DNA of 64,000 nucleotides from Streptococcus pseudopneumoniae. GTDB lineage: Bacteria > Bacillota > Bacilli > Lactobacillales > Streptococcaceae. The notes beneath the pieces were generated by a model, which worked only from the letters and a program-made list of their open reading frames with translations, was not told the DNA's origin and ran no database searches. Of this stretch, positions 50,972 to 60,706 are shown one piece after another; within the stretch, counting starts at the first letter, position 1, and each line of letters opens with the position of its first letter. The stretch spans positions 50,974 through 114,973 of the forward strand of contig NZ_JUUZ01000030.1 of the NCBI RefSeq assembly GCF_001074155.1. The letters run 5' to 3'. Both the position numbers and the translations under genes were made by a program.

Positions 50972-52306
50972 TTACTGAACATTACTTGTCAAATTAGACA
51001 AGAGACGTTCGAATGAGTATTCATATGATTGAATGTCACCTGCTCCCATAAAGACGTATACAGCATTGTCATGGTCTAAGAGTGGAGACACATTTTCAAC
51101 AGTGATAACTTGATGTTTTTTATCAATCTTAGCTGCTAAATCTTCAACTTTAACATCACCATGGTCAACTTCACGAGCTGATCCATAGATTTGTGCTAAG
51201 TAAACTGCATCAGCCTGATTCAAAGCTTGTGCAAAATCATCCAACAAAGCAATTGTACGAGTAAAGGTATGCGGTTGGAAAATAGCAACGATTTCCTTGC
51301 TTGGGTATTTTTGACGTGCAGCATCTAGAGTTGCAATGATTTCAGTTGGGTGATGCGCAAAATCATCGATAATGACTGTATCGTTAACAATCTTTTCTGT
51401 AAAGCGACGCTTAACACCTCCAAAAGTATTCAAGTGTTCACGCACCAAATCCAAGTCAAAGCCAGCAGTATAAAGCAAACCAATTACTGCTGTTGCATTC
51501 ATGATGTTGTGGCGTCCGAAAGTTGGAATGTGGAATTGACCCAATTCTTGACCACGGAAGTGAACTGTGAAGGTTGAACCAGTAGTAGAACGAAGCAAGT
51601 CACTTGCTACAAAGTCATTGTTTTCTGCTTCAAAACCATAATAGTAAATTGGAGCATCAGATGTAATCTTACGCAACTCAGCATCTTCACCATAGACAAA
51701 CAAACCTTTACTGATTTGTTTCGCATAATCATTGAAGGCGTTGAAAACATCTTCTAAGCTTGTGAAGTAGTCTGGGTGATCAAAGTCGATATTAGTAATG
51801 ATAGAGTACTCTGGGTGATATGGCATGAAGTGGCGTTCGTACTCATCTGATTCAAAGACAAAATACTTGGCATTTTCAGAGCCACGTCCTGTACCATCAC
51901 CAATTAGATAGCTAGTATCAGTAATGTGTGACAATACATGAGAAAGCATCCCGGTTGTTGAAGTCTTACCGTGTGCACCAGCAACACCCATGCTGATAAA
52001 GTCACGCATAAAACTGCCAAGAAATTCATGATAACGTTTATAACTTAGACCATTCTTGTCTGCATAGGCAATTTCAACGTTGTTATCTGGACGAAAGGCA
52101 TTCCCAGCGATAATTTCTAAATCACCTTGAAGATTTTTCTCATCAAAAGGCAAAATTTTGATTCCTGCTTGCTCTAAGCCACGTTGTGTAAAGTAGTATT
52201 TCTCTACATCAGATCCTTGGACCTTATGCCCCATTTGGTGCAACATCAAGGCCAAGGCACTCATCCCTGATCCTTTAATTCCGATAAAATGATAGGTTTT
52301 TACCAT
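50972..52306 (-). CDS. murC: UDP-N-acetylmuramate--L-alanine ligase MurC
   Basis: This 444-residue ligase adds L-Ala to UDP-MurNAc in the cytoplasm. It begins [20 protein letters not shown] (UDP-binding Gly motif), with the ATP loop [15 protein letters not shown] near 107 and [13 protein letters not shown] near 317. All three Mur-ligase domains are complete and length is typical. It sits in a run of same-strand genes: unknown 52318, murC, two GNATs. It is essential for the wall. Confidence 0.97.
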   Translation of the reverse strand: MVKTYHFIGIKGSGMSALALMLHQMGHKVQGSDVEKYYFTQRGLEQAGIKILPFDEKNLQGDLEIIAGNAFRPDNNVEIAYADKNGLSYKRYHEFLGSFMRDFISMGVAGAHGKTSTTGMLSHVLSHITDTSYLIGDGTGRGSENAKYFVFESDEYERHFMPYHPEYSIITNIDFDHPDYFTSLEDVFNAFNDYAKQISKGLFVYGEDAELRKITSDAPIYYYGFEAENNDFVASDLLRSTTGSTFTVHFRGQELGQFHIPTFGRHNIMNATAVIGLLYTAGFDLDLVREHLNTFGGVKRRFTEKIVNDTVIIDDFAHHPTEIIATLDAARQKYPSKEIVAIFQPHTFTRTIALLDDFAQALNQADAVYLAQIYGSAREVDHGDVKVEDLAAKIDKKHQVITVENVSPLLDHDNAVYVFMGAGDIQSYEYSFERLLSNLTSNVQ

Positions 52307-52317
52307 CTTTTTCCCCT

Positions 52318-52911
52318 TTACTCTGTCATATTTGTCAAGTTCAACTCTTGAGCAATTTTACGCACTTTTTCTGATTGATTTTCTTTTTTGTTATAAATCT
52401 GGCTTTTCTTTAAAAAATCATAATTATTTTTCTTTGGTCCAAGATGCTCTTCTTTACTTGTTTGTTGCATCTGTGGAGCTATTTCAGCCAAAATATAATG
52501 GTTCTGAGTTAGTTTATCACTAAATTTTGCTAGCTCCCCTGGATTTTCCTTTTGGAAAGGAGCTGTTGGCTGATTTCCCTGTCTTACTACATTATTTGAA
52601 GATTTATGGCGTTTTGTAAAACTAACATCTTGTGTCAAATACTTTGCTGAACGTTTTCGTTTCAAATCAGCTCTAGCTTCCTCACGAGCAAGTTCAGCGT
52701 AGGATTTTTCCTTATTTTCAGTCAGTTTCTCTGGCGCCTTAGTCGATGACTTTTTTTCAGTAGTAATTGGCGACCATTCCAAGTAGTTTTTATCTTGGTA
52801 GTCTCCCTTAATGTTACTAATGAGATCCGACTCATCATATAAATTCATAAATGGCATCTCTGTCAGCATAATTTCATCATCTGACACTATTGGAAATCGT
52901 TCTAGCTTCAT
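52318..52911 (-). CDS. Unknown basic, low-complexity protein next to murC
   Basis: I do not recognise a domain in this 197-residue protein. It is soluble, rich in Lys/Glu/Asn and predicted disordered, with a short charged helix ([18 protein letters not shown] near 75-92) and an acidic N-terminal segment ([21 protein letters not shown]). It has no signal or membrane segment. It begins 46 bp downstream of the SNF2 gene and ends 11 bp before murC. This gene occupies the same place in S. pneumoniae. Role unknown. Confidence 0.6.
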   Translation of the reverse strand: MKLERFPIVSDDEIMLTEMPFMNLYDESDLISNIKGDYQDKNYLEWSPITTEKKSSTKAPEKLTENKEKSYAELAREEARADLKRKRSAKYLTQDVSFTKRHKSSNNVVRQGNQPTAPFQKENPGELAKFSDKLTQNHYILAEIAPQMQQTSKEEHLGPKKNNYDFLKKSQIYNKKENQSEKVRKIAQELNLTNMTE

Positions 52912-52957
52912 TTTTATTTCCTTTCAATACTCCATTATAGCGTAAAGTCTTGATTTT

Positions 52958-55900
52958 TCAAGTCTTGGCTTCAGAAATTCCTAATATTTCTTGAATTTCA
53001 GAAAGTGTCAGACTTCCACGAGACTCTGTTCCATCCAATACTTCTGAGACCAGATTCTTTTTCTCTTCCTGCAACTCTTGAATCTTCTCCTCGATTGTGC
53101 CTCTAGTTACCAGACGATAAACTTCAACAGCTTGGTCTTGTCCCATACGGTGGGCCCGGCCAATAGCCTGCGATTCAACTGCCGGATTCCACCATAAGTC
53201 TACCAGAATAACTGTATCCGCACCAGTAAGATTGAGACCAACTCCACCAGCTTTTAGAGAAATCAAAAACACATCGCGCTCACCTTGGTTAAAGGCCTTG
53301 GTCATTTCTTGACGCTCCTGTGATGGTGTAGAGCCAGTAATCTTAAAGGAAGTTAATCCAAGCTTAGGCAGTTCCTCTTCGATGCGGTCAAGCATTCCCC
53401 TAAATTGAGAGAAGATGAGTACACGATGATTTCCCTCAGCAATTTGACTTAGTAGATCTCGTAAACTATCAAGCTTCCCGCTATCTCCCTTATAATCTTC
53501 CATAAATAAAGCTGGAGTATCACAAATCTGGCGAAGACGCATGAGTCCTGTTAAAATTTCAACTCGATTTCGTTGAAATTCTGCATCAGTCACTTGTCCC
53601 AAACGCTCTTGCATCTGTTGAAGTTGAGCTAGATAGATAGCTTTTTGCTGGTCCTCCAGTTCATTTTTATAAACGACTTCTATCAGATCAGGTAACTCTG
53701 TAAGAACATCCTCTTTTTTTCGACGCATGACAAATGGTTTGATAAACTGTGCCACTCTCTCAGCAGGCAATTTCATAAAGTCTTTTTTTGCTGGCAAAAG
53801 TCCTGGCAATACAATCTGAAAGATAGACCATAATTCCCCTAAATTATTTTCAATTGGTGTTCCGGAAAGAGCAAAAACCGATGGAACCACAAACTTTCTC
53901 AAAATCTTAGCAATTTTTGTTTGGGCATTTTTCATCACTTGGGCTTCATCTAGAAACAGAAAATCAAAAGATAAATTTCGATAGATTTCACTATCCTGAC
54001 GGAAAGTGGCATAACTGGTCACATAGACCTGATGTTTTTCTGCTAAAATAGTCTCGCGATAAGGTTTCAATCCATGTACGACAGCCACATCCAAATTCGG
54101 TGCAAATTTTTTAAATTCATCAGCCCAATTATAGATGAGACCAGATGGAGCAAGAATCAAGACACGGCTATTTTCCTGAAGTTGGCTACTTAAAAAGGCG
54201 ATGGCTTGTAAGGTTTTTCCAAGTCCCATATCATCAGCTAAAATTCCACCAAATCCATAATGGTCTAACATCTGAAGCCATTGAATCCCTTGTTTCTGAT
54301 AATCCCTGAGTTGGGCTCGAATATCTAGGGACTTCATCGGAAAATCCTCTGGATGCGTTAAATGATGCGCCAAATGACGAAATTCATCAGTAAAAGTAAC
54401 TTGATCCTGGTCCTTAAACAGATGAGATAAGGTATAAGCCAAAGACTTGCGAGCCTGAAAAGCAGTACTCTCTATCTCATCAATTCCTAATTCCTCTAAA
54501 TCTTGTCGAATACGTTTTGTCTGTTCATCAAAATAATAGACCTGATCAGACGAGCTAATATAATAGTCCTGCTTGGCAACGAGAGCTTTCATTGCTCGAT
54601 TGATTTCTTCTTGATTAATATCCTGGAAATCAAATTGAATTTCTAAAAGACTTCCCTTGGATGATATCTGAACTTGAGGTTTTTGAATCTGATAAAGATC
54701 TTGCATGCTCTCTGAAATCTTTAATTCTCCAAGTGCTGCAAAGGCTGGTAAAACTTCCTGAAAGAAAGCATGGACAGCTTCTGCTTTTAAACTTTGACGC
54801 CACGAATGAAAATCCGCTTCAAATCCAGCAGATAAGGCCAACTGAAAAATCTGTTTTTCCAATTGAATGTCACTAGCAAAAGGGAGGTTCTCTAGTTCAT
54901 TATGATTGGTTACTAGGCAAGTTTCATATTGAAATTGCATATCTAATCGAATAGAACCATCCTCTTCTCTATCCATGTAAAAAGACGGACGGAAGGATTG
55001 GATTTGTAGTGAATCAGGAGCTTCTACTTTTCCTAGGCATTTAAACTGTGACAAGGTCGAAGCTAAAAGATCTCGATCATGAGTATCAAACTGTAAGATC
55101 TTTCTGCCACCATTGTCTAAAGGAACTTTTCTAAGCGCATCTAATAAACTAGCCTGTTTTTTCGTCATCAGGAAAAAATTCCCCTTTGAGAATAATACTT
55201 GTCCTCTGTAAAAGAAATTAAGCCCTGTCTGTTCGAAAATTTCCATTTCAAAATAGTTGGATTTTTCTTCAATTCTAAATGAAAACAAACTTGCTTGGCC
55301 ATCAAAGTCTTGGAAGAGAAGATGATGATAACTCGAAAGTTGGTGGTCAAACTGAAAGGCATCTAATCCCATCAACAGACTAGCCCCCTGCTCAAAAAAG
55401 GTTTTAGGGAAATAGAGATGTCGTCCTTGATTTTGGAAAAAAATATGGTAGTCAATCTTCTCTTCAATCAAACCTAATAAAAAATTCAAGACGTCTTGAC
55501 TAGCTTTATCAAATTGTTCAAGTCTTAATGCAGGCTCATAATGCTTTCCTATCATGTAGGGTTTGGAAAACTCTATGACTTTTAAGAAAAGAGGGATATC
55601 CCTAATCACATAAAACTTATCTTGCTGAGAAAGACCAATTCTTAAAGTCCAGATAATGCGATTGGTTCCTGCTTCCACCTGCCCTTGAGCAGAAATCCGA
55701 TAGATGTTGGATTGACGCGGGACTTGGATAGACTTCAAGAATTCTCCTCCGAAAGTCACCTGTGTCTCAACAGTCTCCTTCTCTTCCTGATTAGCCTCCA
55801 GATTGAGTAAGATTTCCTGTCCTAGCTGGTCATTTTTCAAGTAATATTCTAGAGCTGCTAAATGAACACAGTAACCTCTTTTTTTGAAAAAATCACATGC

Positions 55901-56056
55901 ACAAAAAATCAAGTCATCGTCTAAACTATAACGAATTTCTTCTTCCGCTACACGCGCATAGATGCGATGATCTTGTTCTTTAATGATTTCAATCTGACCA
56001 GTTTCGTAGAGTTCCACTCCCTCCATTCGAAGCTTTCCTGGAATCAATTTAGCCAT
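52958..56056 (-). CDS. SNF2-family helicase with SWIM zinc finger
   Basis: This 1032-residue protein has an N-terminal SWIM zinc finger (FCACDFFKKRGYCVHLAALEY near 51-71) and an SNF2 ATPase in the C-terminal half: ADDMGLGKTLQAIAFL near 609, LDEAQVMKN (DEAH-like box) near 703, LSGTPIENNLGELW and the C-terminal QAIGRAHRMGQDQ near 970. SNF2 helicases move along dsDNA; bacterial members are linked to RapA-like transcription recycling. It lies in the murC neighbourhood as in other streptococci. Its substrate is unknown. Confidence 0.9.
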   Translation of the reverse strand: MAKLIPGKLRMEGVELYETGQIEIIKEQDHRIYARVAEEEIRYSLDDDLIFCACDFFKKRGYCVHLAALEYYLKNDQLGQEILLNLEANQEEKETVETQVTFGGEFLKSIQVPRQSNIYRISAQGQVEAGTNRIIWTLRIGLSQQDKFYVIRDIPLFLKVIEFSKPYMIGKHYEPALRLEQFDKASQDVLNFLLGLIEEKIDYHIFFQNQGRHLYFPKTFFEQGASLLMGLDAFQFDHQLSSYHHLLFQDFDGQASLFSFRIEEKSNYFEMEIFEQTGLNFFYRGQVLFSKGNFFLMTKKQASLLDALRKVPLDNGGRKILQFDTHDRDLLASTLSQFKCLGKVEAPDSLQIQSFRPSFYMDREEDGSIRLDMQFQYETCLVTNHNELENLPFASDIQLEKQIFQLALSAGFEADFHSWRQSLKAEAVHAFFQEVLPAFAALGELKISESMQDLYQIQKPQVQISSKGSLLEIQFDFQDINQEEINRAMKALVAKQDYYISSSDQVYYFDEQTKRIRQDLEELGIDEIESTAFQARKSLAYTLSHLFKDQDQVTFTDEFRHLAHHLTHPEDFPMKSLDIRAQLRDYQKQGIQWLQMLDHYGFGGILADDMGLGKTLQAIAFLSSQLQENSRVLILAPSGLIYNWADEFKKFAPNLDVAVVHGLKPYRETILAEKHQVYVTSYATFRQDSEIYRNLSFDFLFLDEAQVMKNAQTKIAKILRKFVVPSVFALSGTPIENNLGELWSIFQIVLPGLLPAKKDFMKLPAERVAQFIKPFVMRRKKEDVLTELPDLIEVVYKNELEDQQKAIYLAQLQQMQERLGQVTDAEFQRNRVEILTGLMRLRQICDTPALFMEDYKGDSGKLDSLRDLLSQIAEGNHRVLIFSQFRGMLDRIEEELPKLGLTSFKITGSTPSQERQEMTKAFNQGERDVFLISLKAGGVGLNLTGADTVILVDLWWNPAVESQAIGRAHRMGQDQAVEVYRLVTRGTIEEKIQELQEEKKNLVSEVLDGTESRGSLTLSEIQEILGISEAKT

Positions 56057-56108
56057 AATTTCCCCTTTACTTTATCTCTTAATTATACCATATTTTCGCC
56101 TATGAAAA

Positions 56109-56143
56109 TAGCCTTCTAGGAAGACTTTTCTCCTAAAAGGCTA
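56109..56143. terminator. Terminator downstream of malY
   Basis: TAGCCTTCTAGGA (56109-56121) pairs with TCCTAAAAGGCTA (56131-56143) with one wobble, with T-rich sequence on both strands. It lies just past the malY stop. Confidence 0.8.
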
Positions 56144-56147
56144 GTTT

Positions 56148-57314
56148 TTAAAGATTTGAAAAAGTGGCAATGATTCGTTGGCAGACTTCTTCCAAAATAG
56201 ATGTTGGCATGGCTACATTGAGACGAGCGTGGAGGGCTCCTTCTTCACCAAAGTCCAAGCCTCTGTTCAGGATAACTTTGGCTTGGTCTCTTAAAAGCTT
56301 TCTTAGCTCCTCATCGTTAATATCATATGCTGAAAAATCAAGCCAAATGAGATAGGTCCCTTGAGGTTTCATGACCTTGATTTTGGTTTCTTTACCAAAT
56401 ACATCCACTACATAATCAATGTGTTTCTCAATCAGTTCTTTGAGTTCTGTCAACCAATCTTCACCATATCGATAGGCAGTTTCTGTTGCCAAATATCCCA
56501 GACCTGAGATTTCATGTTGATTATTAGCCAGCTGGCGTTTTTGGAAAGCAAGTCTCAACTTAGGATTTTCGATAATAGCGTAAGAATTTTTCGTCCCAGC
56601 AATGTTGAAGGTCTTAGTTGCACTGCTTAAAATCAGTGAAAATTCTTTAAAATCTTCATTTACCGTGTTGAATGACTGGTGCTTGTTTCCAAATAGAGCT
56701 AAATCTTGGTGAATCTCATCAGATATCAGCAAGACTCCATATTTTTGACAAAGTTGTCCAATCTTCTCTAAGACTTCCTTTTCCCAAACGCGTCCACCAG
56801 GATTATGAGGATTACAGAGGACGTAGAGTTTCACATTTTCTTCGACAAAGTCTTTCTCCAATTGATCAAAGTCAATCTCAAAAAGTCCGTCTTTTTCTAC
56901 TAGAGAGTTGGTGATTAGTCTACGATTATTGAGCTTAATACTTCGAGCAAAAGGAGGATAAACCGGGGTGTTAATCAGAACCGCTTCACCTTCTTTGGTA
57001 AAGGCTTGAATGGCTGTTGAAATAGCTGGCACTACCCCTTCGATAAAGACTAGAGCATCCTTTTCAAAGCGATAACTATGGTGTTTTTCCTCCCAGTTTT
57101 GAACGGCTTCAATCAAGCCATCACTAGCATAGGTATAGCCATAGACTAATTGCTCAGCATAGTCATGGACAGTCTGACGAATCTCAGGTAAGACTTCAAA
57201 GTCCATATCAGCAATCCAGGCCGGTAATACTTGACGGTCAGTCTCTGCTTCTTTCCATTTATAGGTATGGTGTCCAAAACGATTAGGCAAGGTCGTAAAA
57301 TCATATTTTCCCAT
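56148..57314 (-). CDS. MalY/PatB-type cystathionine beta-lyase (PLP enzyme)
   Basis: This 388-residue class I aminotransferase-fold enzyme has the PLP lysine in SSATKTFNIAGTKNSY near 220 and SDEIHQDLALFG near 190 (Asp to the ring nitrogen). The pair with metB, only 4 bp away on the same strand, fits a cystathionine-to-homocysteine lyase. ATG 57314 with GAAGGA is chosen. MalY of E. coli also interferes with MalT; there is no MalT here. A beta C-S lyase role that releases H2S from cysteine is possible as well. Confidence 0.85.
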   Translation of the reverse strand: MGKYDFTTLPNRFGHHTYKWKEAETDRQVLPAWIADMDFEVLPEIRQTVHDYAEQLVYGYTYASDGLIEAVQNWEEKHHSYRFEKDALVFIEGVVPAISTAIQAFTKEGEAVLINTPVYPPFARSIKLNNRRLITNSLVEKDGLFEIDFDQLEKDFVEENVKLYVLCNPHNPGGRVWEKEVLEKIGQLCQKYGVLLISDEIHQDLALFGNKHQSFNTVNEDFKEFSLILSSATKTFNIAGTKNSYAIIENPKLRLAFQKRQLANNQHEISGLGYLATETAYRYGEDWLTELKELIEKHIDYVVDVFGKETKIKVMKPQGTYLIWLDFSAYDINDEELRKLLRDQAKVILNRGLDFGEEGALHARLNVAMPTSILEEVCQRIIATFSNL

Positions 57315-57318
57315 AGTC

Positions 57319-58413
57319 TTATCCTTCCAAAGCTTGACGCAAATCTTCAATCAAATCCCTAGCATCCTCAATACCAATAGACAAGCGCAAAAGGTCATCT
57401 GTTAATCCATAAGAATGACGAACCTCTGTAGGAATATCTGCATGGGTTTGAGTAGTTGGGTAGGTAATCAGACTTTCTACACCACCCAGGCTTTCAGCAA
57501 AAGAGAATACTTTCAAAGTGTTTAAGATATGAGGGATACGCTTCTCATCTGCTACTTTAAAGGAAATCATTCCCCCACGACCTGTATACAAGACTTCTTT
57601 GACTGCAGGTGATTGTTCCAAAAAGGCTACGATTTCTTGAGCATTCGCTGTTGAGCGCTCCATACGAAGTGACAATGTTTTAAGACCACGAATCAATTGA
57701 TAACTATCAAATGGTGACAAAACAGCACCTGTGGTGTTGAGATTGTAAAAGAGTTTTTCATATAAATCAGCACAATCTGTCACAACTACACCAGCTAGAA
57801 CATCATTATGGCCTGCAAGGTATTTGGTCGCTGAATGAAGGACAATATCTGCTCCATCCTCAATTGGACGTTGGTAAATCGGGCTATAGAAGGTATTGTC
57901 GACGACAACTTTAGCACCCTTAGCATGAGCTAATGTTGACAATTTTTCAATATCAAATTCTAACATCAAAGGGTTGGTTGGTGTTTCGATATAAAGTACA
58001 TCCACATCCTTTTCTAGCTCGGCAATTAGCTCTTCTTCCGTGTTTGCATAGGTAAAGTGGAATCGTCCTTCCTGCTCAACTTGATTGAACCAGCGGAAAG
58101 AACCACCGTAAAGGTCACGGACAGCTAAAACCTTGCTTCCTACTGGAAAAACGCTAAAGGCTAACACAATCGCAGACATACCTGAACTAGTCGCCAAAGC
58201 ATACTTGGCGGATTCAATAGCTGCCAAAACTTCCTCTGCCTTGCTACGAGTTGGGTTTTTGGTGCGGGTATAGTCAAATCCAGTTGATTGACCAAATTCT
58301 GGGTGCTGATAAGTCGTTGAAAAGTGAATAGGTGTAACCAAAGCACCTGTCGCCTCATCTGACTTGATACCTGCTTGTGCTAAAATTGTGTTGATGTGAA
58401 ATGATTTACTCAT
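57319..58413 (-). CDS. metB: Cystathionine gamma-synthase / trans-sulfuration PLP enzyme
   Basis: This 364-residue enzyme of the Cys/Met metabolism PLP family has the PLP lysine in LHSATKYLAGHNDVLAG near 192 and YTRTKNPTRSKAEEVLAAIE near 48, plus ETPTNP near 140. It makes cystathionine from cysteine and an O-acylhomoserine, the first step toward methionine. It heads the metB-malY operon, with a perfect methionine box upstream. The alternative, cystathionine gamma-lyase, cannot be ruled out. Confidence 0.86.
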   Translation of the reverse strand: MSKSFHINTILAQAGIKSDEATGALVTPIHFSTTYQHPEFGQSTGFDYTRTKNPTRSKAEEVLAAIESAKYALATSSGMSAIVLAFSVFPVGSKVLAVRDLYGGSFRWFNQVEQEGRFHFTYANTEEELIAELEKDVDVLYIETPTNPLMLEFDIEKLSTLAHAKGAKVVVDNTFYSPIYQRPIEDGADIVLHSATKYLAGHNDVLAGVVVTDCADLYEKLFYNLNTTGAVLSPFDSYQLIRGLKTLSLRMERSTANAQEIVAFLEQSPAVKEVLYTGRGGMISFKVADEKRIPHILNTLKVFSFAESLGGVESLITYPTTQTHADIPTEVRHSYGLTDDLLRLSIGIEDARDLIEDLRQALEG

Positions 58414-58439
58414 ACAATACCTCCAAATCTATAGTAACT

Positions 58440-58448
58440 ATTGTACCA
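58440..58448 (-). promoter_or_regulatory. metB extended -10 promoter
   Basis: TGGTACAAT on the minus strand (TACAAT at 58440-58445). The -35 is poor, in keeping with activator dependence. Confidence 0.6.
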
Positions 58449-58489
58449 CTTATTTTTGATCCTTCGTTTTCTTGTTTTCAAGAGCTAGT

Positions 58490-58506
58490 TATAGTTTCAA
58501 ACTATA
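58490..58506. promoter_or_regulatory. MET-box (MetR/MtaR-type LysR operator) upstream of metB
   Basis: TATAGTTTCAAACTATA is a perfect 17-bp palindrome that fits the streptococcal methionine box TATAGTTTNAAACTATA bound by the LysR-type regulator MetR/MtaR. It is centred about 65 bp upstream of the predicted metB start, a classic activator position. Confidence 0.85.
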
Positions 58507-58507
58507 T

Positions 58508-58541
58508 AAAAACGATAGCTTCCTGAGAAACTATCGTTTTT
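58508..58541 (-). terminator. Terminator after aliB
   Basis: AAAAACGATAG (58508-58518) pairs with CTATCGTTTTT (58531-58541), with T-rich sequence on the minus strand. It ends just 2 bp from the MET-box. Confidence 0.85.
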
Positions 58542-58558
58542 CCTGTTGAATAGACTGA

Positions 58559-60517
58559 TTATTTAACGTGTTTTGCTAATTCTTCTTGGGCTTTTTTATT
58601 AGATTCTTCTTTTTCTTTCAGCCATTTTTCTTTAGCTTTTTCATACTCAGCAGCCGATACAGTCTTATCTTGCAACTTGAGGTACTTGTATGATTCGACA
58701 CCCTTATTTCCAGCTTGTGAGAATGGCGATGAGAATGGAACTGTCTTTCTCAAGGTCGGTGTTCCACCGAGGGAAACGTTTGGAATTGCAAGGGCACTAT
58801 CGACGAGCCAAGCTTGAACTTCAGCATATTTTTCATAACGTTTCGCTGGATCTTGCTCCTTGTTCGCTTCTTCTAACATTTGAGTGTAAGTATCGAGTCC
58901 AACTGCCTTAGCCTTGTCATTGACCTCACCTGGTTCTAGACCAATGTTTTGCAACATACCACCGTTATTGACATTTAAGATATCAAGATAGCTTGACGGA
59001 TCTAAGTAGTCTGCACTCCAACCACCATTATAGATATCAAAGTCTTTTTGAGCTGCAGTTTGAGCGAGGTAGCCAGAATTATCGTAATCGTCTGTTGATA
59101 ATTGTTGGATATCGATCACCACATTCTCAGCTCCTAGAACAGATTCGATGGATTGTTTCAAAGAGCTTGCTTCAAGTACACCTTTTTTAGATGATTGGTC
59201 AACTGTTACATCCAAGTGGATTGGGAATTGCACACCCTTAGCTTCCAATTCTTTCTTGGCTTCCGCAAATTTAGCCTTAGCCTTGTCAGGATTGTAGTAT
59301 GGGTCTTGCGCATCTGCAAAGTTGATTCCTTGCCATTCTTGGCCATAGTTGACCATCTTTTCTGAAACAACATCTCCAAAGTCTTTCCCATTGATGGTTA
59401 CAAATGTAGGAGGTACAACCAGGTTACGAATAATCTTCGTTGCTCCGTCTTCCCCTTGAGATTGAGCTCCATAGGCTGTACGGTTATAAGCATAGTTGAA
59501 GGCTTGACGGAAGTTTTTATTCAGAACTGCTTCTTGAGTTGATTTCTTTTCGATATCTGAGGATTTAGACGTGAAGTTATAAGATTTTCTGTCCAAGTTG
59601 AAGTTCAAATAATAAGAAGTTGCGGTTTGCATACTATAAATGATGTTATCTTTGTTCTTCTCTTTAATTCCTTCAAAGCTTGAGCTATTTGGATAGAGAC
59701 GTGCGTAGCTGTAGACTCCTTCTACAAAGTTACGAGCCAGTGCATCTTGGTCACTACCATCATAATAGGCTAATTTCACATCATCTACAAAGACATTTTT
59801 TTCATCCCAGTAGTTCGGATTTTTCTTGAATTCGATGACAGATTTTGAAACAAAGGATTTCATCAAGAAAGGTCCATTGTACAAAATGCTAGAAGGATCC
59901 ACCTTACCAAAATCATCCCCTTTTGATTTCAGGAAGTCTGCATTGACAGGGAAGAGAATGGTTGATGTTGTTTTAGAGTTCCAATAAGATTCTGGTCGTG
60001 TCAAAGTGTACTGAACTGTTTGGTCGTCAATCGCCTTAACACCGACAGTTGAAAAGTCAGTTGTTTTCCCGTTGATATAGTCATCCAAGCCAGCAACAGA
60101 ATCTTGCACTAGATACAAAGCTTCGGATTTTTTATCAGCCGCATATTTCAAACCAGTTACAAAATCTTGGGCAGTTACTGGAGCATATTCTTCACCTTCA
60201 GAGGTATACCACTTAGCATCTTTACGAAGTTTATAAGTGTATGTCAAACCGTCCTGAGAAACACTCCAGTCCTCTGCTAAGGATGGAACGTAGTTACCGT
60301 ATTGGTCATTTTCCATCAACCCATCTACCAAATTGGTAACGATGTCATTGGTTGTTGCACGGTTTTCTGCAAGATAGTTCAAACTAGACGGATCGCTAGA
60401 ATAGACATAGTTGTATGTCTTTGTAGAGCTAGCTGAGTTGCTACAAGCCGCCAATAGCAGACCTGCACTTAGGGCAACGCCTGCCAGCGTCAGATATTTT
60501 GCCTTAGACTTTTTCAT
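58559..60517 (-). CDS. aliB: Oligopeptide-binding lipoprotein AliB
   Basis: This 652-residue lipoprotein binds peptides for the Ami oligopeptide permease. The signal peptide ends in the lipobox LLLAACSNS (Cys near 25). The body has the periplasmic-binding-protein family 5 layout (YNYVYSSDPSSLNYL near 36, EDWSVSQDGLTYTYKLRKDA near 105). It is very close to pneumococcal AliB. Start ATG 60517 with GGAGG. It depends on Ami membrane and ATPase subunits encoded elsewhere. Its promoter TTGACT-17-TATAAT is strong. Confidence 0.92.
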   Translation of the reverse strand: MKKSKAKYLTLAGVALSAGLLLAACSNSASSTKTYNYVYSSDPSSLNYLAENRATTNDIVTNLVDGLMENDQYGNYVPSLAEDWSVSQDGLTYTYKLRKDAKWYTSEGEEYAPVTAQDFVTGLKYAADKKSEALYLVQDSVAGLDDYINGKTTDFSTVGVKAIDDQTVQYTLTRPESYWNSKTTSTILFPVNADFLKSKGDDFGKVDPSSILYNGPFLMKSFVSKSVIEFKKNPNYWDEKNVFVDDVKLAYYDGSDQDALARNFVEGVYSYARLYPNSSSFEGIKEKNKDNIIYSMQTATSYYLNFNLDRKSYNFTSKSSDIEKKSTQEAVLNKNFRQAFNYAYNRTAYGAQSQGEDGATKIIRNLVVPPTFVTINGKDFGDVVSEKMVNYGQEWQGINFADAQDPYYNPDKAKAKFAEAKKELEAKGVQFPIHLDVTVDQSSKKGVLEASSLKQSIESVLGAENVVIDIQQLSTDDYDNSGYLAQTAAQKDFDIYNGGWSADYLDPSSYLDILNVNNGGMLQNIGLEPGEVNDKAKAVGLDTYTQMLEEANKEQDPAKRYEKYAEVQAWLVDSALAIPNVSLGGTPTLRKTVPFSSPFSQAGNKGVESYKYLKLQDKTVSAAEYEKAKEKWLKEKEESNKKAQEELAKHVK

Positions 60518-60549
60518 AAACAGAACCTCCAAATTTAAATATTTGTATC

Positions 60550-60578
60550 ATTATACAGCTATTGTTTTTTTTAGTCAA
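60550..60578 (-). promoter_or_regulatory. aliB promoter
   Basis: TTGACT (60573-60578), a 17-nt spacer and TATAAT (60550-60555) on the minus strand. Confidence 0.8.
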
Positions 60579-60648
60579 GTGATTATGCTCTAAAAATTTA
60601 TATTTTTCTACATTTTTTATTTTTTTCTGTATTTTTTCAAGAAAAAAA

Positions 60649-60689
60649 GAACAATTTAGACTTTTTTACGCAAAAAGTTTAAATTGTTC
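60649..60689 (-). terminator. Terminator after murJ, very strong
   Basis: GAACAATTTAGACTTTTT and AAAAAGTTTAAATTGTTC form an 18-bp stem with one G-U wobble (arms starting 60649 and 60672), followed on the minus strand by eight T. Confidence 0.88.
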
Positions 60690-60706
60690 GTTTTATTTAT
60701 AAATAA

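Noticed and set aside
60580..60640. CodY box upstream of aliB
   Set aside because: The best match has only about 10 of 15 positions, which is expected by chance in such AT-rich sequence.
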